Below, in pieces: positions 5,778-9,153 of a stretch of DNA of 9,153 bases. Position numbers and translations under genes: made by a program. Origin of the DNA: an uncultured Eubacteriales bacterium (lineage in GTDB: Bacteria > Bacillota > Clostridia > Lachnospirales > Lachnospiraceae); assembly GCA_900544525.1 (NCBI GenBank), contig UQVN01000130.1, forward strand, positions 1 to 9,153, given 5' to 3'. Below the pieces are notes generated by a model that was given only the letters and a program-made list of their open reading frames with translations, was not told the origin of the DNA and searched no databases. How positions within the stretch are numbered: position 1 is the first letter of the stretch; the number at the start of each line of letters is the position of its first letter.

Positions 5778-6726
5778 GGAAGCCATTGAACAAGCAAATA
5801 CCATCGCAATTAGTGGGCATGTTCGACCAGATGGTGACTGTACGGGATCCACATTGGCGCTTGCACAATACATTCGTGATAATTATAAAGAAAAAACAGT
5901 TCAAGTTTATTTAGAACCGATTCGAGATAGTTTTTTATTTTTAAGTGGTTCCAATCAAGTACGTCATGAAACCTCTGATGAGCAATACGATCTCTTTGTT
6001 TGTTGTGACTGTGGTGATGTAGAACGTCTTGGTGGGTTTGGCAATTTATATAAAAATGCAAAACAGACCATGTGTATTGATCATCATATTAGCAATGATG
6101 GATTTGGGCAAATAAGCCATATTAATCCAAAGGGAAGTTCCACTTGTGAACTTCTCTTTGGACTTATGGAGGCGGAGAAAGTAAGTAAAGAGACAGCAGA
6201 AGCTCTTTATTTAGGAATTGTTCATGATACTGGTGTATTTAAACACAGCAATACAACAAAAGAGACAATGATAAAAGCGGGAGAACTTCTTGAAAAAGGT
6301 GTTGATAGTTCTTATATTATTGATGAAACTTTTTACGCAAAAACCTACTTACAAAATCAGCTTTTAGGTAGAGCGTTAATGGAAAGTACACGTCTTCTTG
6401 ATGGAAAAGTCATCTATTCTGCTATCAGCAAAGAAGTGATGCAGTTTTATGGATGCACACCGAGTGACTTGGATGGAATTATTGATCAGCTTCGTGTGAC
6501 AAAAGGTGTTGAAGTGGCGATCTTTCTCTATGAAACAGAGTTTCAACAATATAAAGTGAGTATGCGTTCCAATCATAATGTCAATGTGAGCAGTATTGCA
6601 AAAATCTATGGCGGTGGCGGTCATGTGAAAGCTTCTGGTTGTACCATGGCTGGAACGGTTCATGATGTTGTAAATAATTTAATGGAGCATATTATAAGTC
6701 AGCTAGAGGCGGAGGAAGAACAGTGA
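5755..6726 (+). CDS. nrnA: DHH-family oligoribonuclease / pAp phosphatase NrnA
   Basis: 323-residue DHH-DHHA1 phosphoesterase. NrnA-type enzymes degrade short RNA oligonucleotides (nanoRNA) to mononucleotides and dephosphorylate 3',5'-pAp, with Mn as metal; some relatives act on cyclic dinucleotides or pGpG, which cannot be decided here. Metal ligands are visible as H22-x-R-P-D26-G-D28 in the first motif, D85 in CCDCGD, D109-H110-H111 (the DHH motif) and D158 in HDTG. The DHHA1 domain carries RSNHNVNVSSIA (271-282) and GGGGHVKASG (286-295). All catalytic residues are present. Two ATG codons (5755, 5758) are possible after GAGGTGA (5742-5748); the first is used here. It overlaps rbfA by 23 bases and truB by 4. 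Its place between rbfA and truB is typical of Clostridia, not of Bacillus. Confidence 0.94.
   Translation: MMTKKEFKEAIEQANTIAISGHVRPDGDCTGSTLALAQYIRDNYKEKTVQVYLEPIRDSFLFLSGSNQVRHETSDEQYDLFVCCDCGDVERLGGFGNLYKNAKQTMCIDHHISNDGFGQISHINPKGSSTCELLFGLMEAEKVSKETAEALYLGIVHDTGVFKHSNTTKETMIKAGELLEKGVDSSYIIDETFYAKTYLQNQLLGRALMESTRLLDGKVIYSAISKEVMQFYGCTPSDLDGIIDQLRVTKGVEVAIFLYETEFQQYKVSMRSNHNVNVSSIAKIYGGGGHVKASGCTMAGTVHDVVNNLMEHIISQLEAEEEQ
6126..6162 (+). repeat. Long inverted repeat (RNA hairpin) inside nrnA
   Basis: TCCAAAGGGAAGTTC (6126-6140) and GAACTTCTCTTTGGA (6148-6162) are inverted copies with a single difference, which becomes a G-U pair in RNA (G6133-U6155). That makes a 15-bp stem with a 7-base loop, CACTTGT. 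It lies in the codons for NPKGSSTCELLFG, after the DHH motif. No T-run follows, so it is not a standard intrinsic terminator. Confidence 0.85.
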
Positions 6727-7625
6727 TTGATGGAATTATTAATGTTTATAAAGAAAAAGGTTTCACCTCTCACGATGTAGTTGCAAAGCTGCGCGGTATT
6801 TTAAAACAAAAAAAGATTGGACATACAGGTACGCTTGATCCAGATGCCATAGGAGTATTGCCTATTTGTCTTGGAAAAGGAACAAAACTTTGTGATATGT
6901 TAACGGATCACAATAAAACGTATGAAGTTGTAATGCGCTTGGGTGTTACAACAGATACAGAGGATATGACAGGGACTGTACTGACCGAATCCGAAGTAAA
7001 TTGTACCGAAGACGAAGTAAAGGCTGTGATTGCAAGTTTTATTGGTCATATGGAACAAATTCCGCCTATGTATTCTGCTCTAAAGGTGAACGGTCGTAAA
7101 CTCTATGAATTAGCAAGAGAAGGAAAAGTCATCGAACGAAAGGGAAGACCGATTACCATTTATGAAATCAAAATATTAGAGATGAAGTTGCCTTTTGTTC
7201 GCATGGAAGTGTCTTGTAGTAAAGGCACTTATATTCGAAGTATTTGTAGAGATATTGGAGAAAAATTAGGCTGTGGAGCTTGTATGGATTCTTTAATTCG
7301 GACAAGAGTAGGACAGTTTTCTATAGAAGAAAGTATGACATTAGAACAAATTGAAAAAAAGGTCAAAGAAGGCGTACTGGAAGAAACTGTAATTGGAATT
7401 GAAGAAGTATTTGCTGACTATCCGCTTGTTCATACAACAGAAAAGACGGATAAACTTGTTCATAATGGCAATCCATTTGAAAAGCAGGATCTATTAGGGG
7501 CTGATCAAGAAAATGCAAAAGAAGATCCTCTTCGCGTTTACGATAGCAAAGGGGTTTTTATTGGCATTTATCAATATGAGCAACAAAAGAAAAAATTTTA
7601 TCCACAAAAAATGTTTTTATCATAG
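6723..7625 (+). CDS. truB: tRNA pseudouridine(55) synthase TruB
   Basis: 300-residue TruB, which isomerises U55 in the T-psi-C loop of most elongator tRNAs. The N-terminus IIDG-like INVYKEKGFTSHDVV leads into the catalytic motif GHTGTLDPDAIGVLP (33-47), with D39 as the nucleophile. The conserved Y67 of the KTYEVVMRLG segment stacks on the base. The SKGTYIRSICRDIG block (167-179) holds the family tyrosine and arginine. The C-terminal part (about 240-300), with LVHNGNPF and RVYDSKGVFIGIYQ, is the PUA-like domain that supports tRNA binding. The start is GTG 6723, which overlaps the nrnA stop as GTGA and has GGAGG (6711-6715) seven bases upstream. ribF begins 9 bases after the stop. Confidence 0.97.
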   Translation: MIDGIINVYKEKGFTSHDVVAKLRGILKQKKIGHTGTLDPDAIGVLPICLGKGTKLCDMLTDHNKTYEVVMRLGVTTDTEDMTGTVLTESEVNCTEDEVKAVIASFIGHMEQIPPMYSALKVNGRKLYELAREGKVIERKGRPITIYEIKILEMKLPFVRMEVSCSKGTYIRSICRDIGEKLGCGACMDSLIRTRVGQFSIEESMTLEQIEKKVKEGVLEETVIGIEEVFADYPLVHTTEKTDKLVHNGNPFEKQDLLGADQENAKEDPLRVYDSKGVFIGIYQYEQQKKKFYPQKMFLS

Positions 7626-7634
7626 GAGCATAAC

Positions 7635-8585
7635 ATGAAATACATAAGCAATCAGACAAATTTTCAATTTAAAAATACAGCAGTTGCTCTTGGAAAATTT
7701 GAAGGGCTTCATAGAGGACATCAGCTTTTATTTCATGAATTAAAAGAGTGGAAGAAACAAGGAAGAACGAGTGTCGTTTTCACTTTTGATATGCCTCCAA
7801 AACTTTTGATCAATGGAGAGAAAGAGAATGTCATTTATACAAAAGAAGAAAGACAATTTTTGTTAGAAGAAATGGGAATGGATCTTATGATTGCTTATCC
7901 ATTTAAAGAGATTCGTACCCTTTCGCCAGAAGCTTTTGTAAAAGAAATTTTAGTTGATCGATTGGATGTAAAAGCGATTGCTGTCGGTGAAGATTTTGGA
8001 TTTGGATATCAAAGAGCAGGGAATGTAGCTCTTCTTTCTGAACTTTCTACACTTTATGGATATGAACTAAAGGTGATTCCAAAACTTCAATATGAAGGAA
8101 GTGATATTAGCAGTTCAAGAATACGAGAGGCTATGAAAGAAGGGAATTTAGCACTTGCAAATAAAATGTTGGGCTATCCTTATACGATTGTAGGTGAAGT
8201 TGTGCATGGAAAGCAGCTTGGAAGAAAAATTGGGATGCCAACAGCCAATATCGTTCCATCAGATAAAAAATATCTTCCGTCAAATGGTGTTTATGTAGCT
8301 GGAGTTCGCATAAAGGGAGATGAAAAACAATATTATGGAATTTGTAATATTGGAGTGAAACCAACAGTTGATGATACGGTTTGTACTGGTGCTGAAACTT
8401 TCATTTTTGATTTTCATGAAGATCTCTATGGAAAACAAGTATCGGTTCAGTTGATGGAATTTGTTCGTCCAGAAATGAAATTTAATGGTGTTGAGGAATT
8501 AGCAGAACAAATGCATAAAGATAGTGCTTTTGGAAAAGCGTATGTATCAAAAAAAGAAAATCAGATAAGACCATTTTCTTTGTAA
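7635..8585 (+). CDS. ribF: Bifunctional riboflavin kinase / FAD synthetase RibF
   Basis: 316-residue RibF, which phosphorylates riboflavin to FMN and adenylylates FMN to FAD. The N-terminal adenylyltransferase domain (about 1-180) carries the nucleotidyl-transferase signature ALGKFEGLHRGHQ (18-30), VFTFDMPP (48-55), GEDFGFGYQRAGN (118-130) and ISSSRIREAM (158-167). The C-terminal riboflavin kinase domain (about 182-305) carries GEVVHGKQLGRKIGMPTANI (187-206), YYGICNIGVKPT (233-244) and ETFIFDFHEDLYGK (254-267). In the first motif glutamate (GKFEG) stands where most members have aspartate (GxFDG); the histidines are kept. ATG 7635 follows AGGAG (7624-7628), which overlaps the truB stop. Its place between truB and rpsO matches the Bacillus order. 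No FMN riboswitch is visible before it. Confidence 0.97.
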   Translation: MKYISNQTNFQFKNTAVALGKFEGLHRGHQLLFHELKEWKKQGRTSVVFTFDMPPKLLINGEKENVIYTKEERQFLLEEMGMDLMIAYPFKEIRTLSPEAFVKEILVDRLDVKAIAVGEDFGFGYQRAGNVALLSELSTLYGYELKVIPKLQYEGSDISSSRIREAMKEGNLALANKMLGYPYTIVGEVVHGKQLGRKIGMPTANIVPSDKKYLPSNGVYVAGVRIKGDEKQYYGICNIGVKPTVDDTVCTGAETFIFDFHEDLYGKQVSVQLMEFVRPEMKFNGVEELAEQMHKDSAFGKAYVSKKENQIRPFSL

Positions 8586-8591
8586 AAATCC

Positions 8592-8620
8592 TTTACTTTT
8601 AAAAATAAATGTGTTAGACT
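8592..8620 (+). promoter_or_regulatory. Promoter candidate for rpsO
   Basis: TTTACT (8592-8597) and TAGACT (8615-8620) are 17 bases apart, and TG plus one base precedes the -10 (TGTTAGACT), an extended -10. Both boxes are four of six against the housekeeping consensus. Transcription would start near 8627, so the mRNA would begin just before the structured leader. rpsO would then be expressed independently of ribF. Confidence 0.65.
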
Positions 8621-8626
8621 AATCAA

Positions 8627-8727
8627 GGTATAAAAGCCGTCACTTAGAGTCTGGAAGACTCCAACCTTCTCTCAGTGATAGGCGTTATGTCTAAAAATGA
8701 AATAAGAAAAAACGGAGGAATTTGAAA
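8627..8727 (+). promoter_or_regulatory. Structured leader of rpsO, candidate S15 autoregulatory element
   Basis: An outer stem pairs GCCGTCACT (8636-8644) with AGTGATAGGC (8674-8683), with one G-U pair and one bulged A. An inner hairpin pairs GAGTCT (8647-8652) with AGACTC (8656-8661) around GGA. Between them lies an asymmetric internal loop, chiefly bases 8662-8673 (CAACCTTCTCTC). The ribosome site ACGGAGG (8712-8718) could pair at ACGG with CCGT (8637-8640), or at AACG (8711-8714) with CGTT (8683-8686); these pairings would compete with or extend the stem. S15 represses its own mRNA through varied leader structures in several bacterial phyla; that this one does so is inference. No T-run follows the stem, so control would be translational. 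Confidence 0.6.
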
Positions 8728-8994
8728 ATGATTTCAAAAGAAAGAAAACAAGAAATTATCGAAACTTACGGACGTACAGCAAATGACACTGGTTCACCAG
8801 AAGTTCAGATCGCTTTATTAACAGAAAGAATTAACGATCTTCAGGGACACTTCAAAACACATCAAAAAGATCATCATTCAAGAAGAGGTCTTTTAAAGAT
8901 GGTTGGTCAAAGACGTAATATGCTTGCTTACTTAAAGAAAGTAGATATCGAAAGATACCGTACATTAATCGAAAAATTAGGTTTAAGAAAATAA
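8728..8994 (+). CDS. rpsO: Small ribosomal subunit protein S15 (uS15)
   Basis: 88-residue S15, full family length. It binds the 16S rRNA three-way junction of helices 20-22 early in platform assembly and contributes to intersubunit bridge B4. Conserved blocks are TGSPEVQIALLTERI (21-35), GHFKTHQKDHHSRRGLLKMV (40-59), which holds the rRNA-contacting His, Asp and Ser, and RRNMLAYLKK (62-71). ATG 8728 is chosen because GGAGG (8714-8718) lies nine bases upstream. An in-frame TTG at 8722 would leave only three bases and add an unconserved MK. It is the last supported gene, with its own promoter, structured leader and a terminator 18 bases after the stop. In relatives pnp usually follows; it is not visible here. 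Confidence 0.98.
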   Translation: MISKERKQEIIETYGRTANDTGSPEVQIALLTERINDLQGHFKTHQKDHHSRRGLLKMVGQRRNMLAYLKKVDIERYRTLIEKLGLRK

Positions 8995-9012
8995 TCAGAG
9001 ATTATTTATTAG

Positions 9013-9039
9013 GCACCGCTATCATGCGGTGCTTTTTTT
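9013..9039 (+). terminator. Rho-independent terminator after rpsO
   Basis: GCACCGC (9013-9019) pairs perfectly with GCGGTGC (9026-9032) around a TATCAT loop, followed by seven T residues (9033-9039). It is a textbook intrinsic terminator and the strongest in the window. It ends the rpsO transcript, so any downstream gene such as pnp would need read-through or its own promoter. Confidence 0.93.
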
Positions 9040-9083
9040 GTATGATAGAAAATTGCATTTCCTATGATACCAAAAAGCATTCC

Positions 9084-9107
9084 GTGCAAATGATGCATCG
9101 CTTGCAC
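9084..9107. repeat. 24-bp imperfect palindrome in the 3' intergenic region
   Basis: The arms GTGCAA (9084-9089) and TTGCAC (9102-9107) flank the perfect octamer palindrome GATGCATC (9092-9099). Ten of twelve symmetric positions match, and one of the others is G-U in RNA. It lies 45 bases after the rpsO terminator, in a stretch (9040-9153) where I see no gene on either strand and no convincing promoter. It could be an operator, a hairpin in the leader of the next gene, or chance. Confidence 0.5.
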
Positions 9108-9153
9108 ATATGAAATCCTATAGAAAATAAAGAAGAAAAAGTTACTTTATTAA

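Noticed and set aside
7560..7634. FMN riboswitch before ribF
   Set aside because: truB ends 9 bases before ribF, leaving no room for one, and no such structure is seen in the sequence before it.
8722..8727. TTG start for rpsO at 8722
   Set aside because: Only three bases from GGAGG, and S15 conventionally starts with MISKE or similar. ATG 8728 fits.
9042..9113. Plus-strand 23-codon frame from ATG 9042
   Set aside because: No Shine-Dalgarno site; it begins directly after the terminator T-run.
9067..9114. 15-codon minus-strand ORF with four evenly spaced cysteines (MCKRCIICTEC...) preceded by AGGA
   Set aside because: It is very short, its ribosome site is weak, and it overlaps the palindrome at 9084-9107, whose sequence creates much of the Cys pattern. 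Chance is the best explanation.
9009..9146. Minus-strand open frame after rpsO with a hydrophobic stretch (HGMLFGIIGNAIFYHTKK)
   Set aside because: It is only 46 codons with upstream in-frame stops at the window end, it runs through the rpsO terminator stem, and no ribosome site precedes its GTG or ATG codons. It could be a gene remnant but cannot be supported.
1..9153. CRISPR arrays, tRNA or rRNA genes, insertion sequences, phage or defence genes
   Set aside because: I saw no regularly spaced repeats, tRNA-like clusters, transposase motifs or foreign-looking genes. Almost all sequence is accounted for by a conserved housekeeping cluster.

Overview
This window is a chromosomal block from a low-GC, Gram-positive-type bacterium. 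It is most likely a member of the Clostridia, and Lachnospirales/Lachnospiraceae-like by gene order and protein style. Nearly every gene has a strong purine-rich Shine-Dalgarno site, all genes are on the + strand, and codons are AT-rich. The core is the conserved rimP-nusA-ylxR-ylxQ-infB-rbfA-nrnA-truB-ribF-rpsO cluster. Bacillus has ylxP in this cluster and no nrnA between rbfA and truB; here nrnA sits between rbfA and truB, and ylxP is absent between infB and rbfA.

Layout. Positions 1-60 are probably the last codons of an upstream gene, joined by an ATGA overlap to a membrane-anchored TlpA/ResA-type thioredoxin (57-641). Positions 642-874 hold a regulatory leader: an orphan 8-codon ORF with a good ribosome site, an extended -10 promoter (707-735), and a terminator-like hairpin (765-795) upstream of rimP. 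Then follow rimP (875-1342), nusA (1365-2516), ylxR (2542-2808), ylxQ (2801-3139) and infB (3126-5306). Spacing is tight, two gene pairs overlap, and rimP, ylxR and ylxQ all use TTG starts. A short gap (5307-5405) holds a promoter candidate directly abutting a strong hairpin with a T-run. The second half-operon is rbfA (5406-5777), nrnA (5755-6726, overlapping rbfA), truB (6723-7625, GTGA overlap) and ribF (7635-8585). Then rpsO (8728-8994) follows, with its own promoter and a structured leader (8586-8727) and a strong terminator at 9013-9039. The last ~110 bases carry no supported gene, but contain a 24-bp imperfect palindrome.

Functionally the cluster couples transcription to ribosome assembly and translation initiation. 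RimP, RbfA and S15 act on the 30S subunit; NusA governs pausing, termination and antitermination; IF2 places initiator tRNA. TruB modifies tRNA, NrnA clears short RNA fragments, YlxR and YlxQ are small RNA-binding proteins, and RibF makes FMN/FAD. The thioredoxin-like gene is a separate extracytoplasmic redox function that merely adjoins the cluster.

I did not find an obviously new multi-gene system. The most interesting material is non-coding or structural: the rimP leader, the promoter/terminator junction before rbfA, the rpsO leader, a 15-bp-stem hairpin inside nrnA, duplicated low-complexity sequence in the IF2 linker, and the 3'-terminal palindrome.
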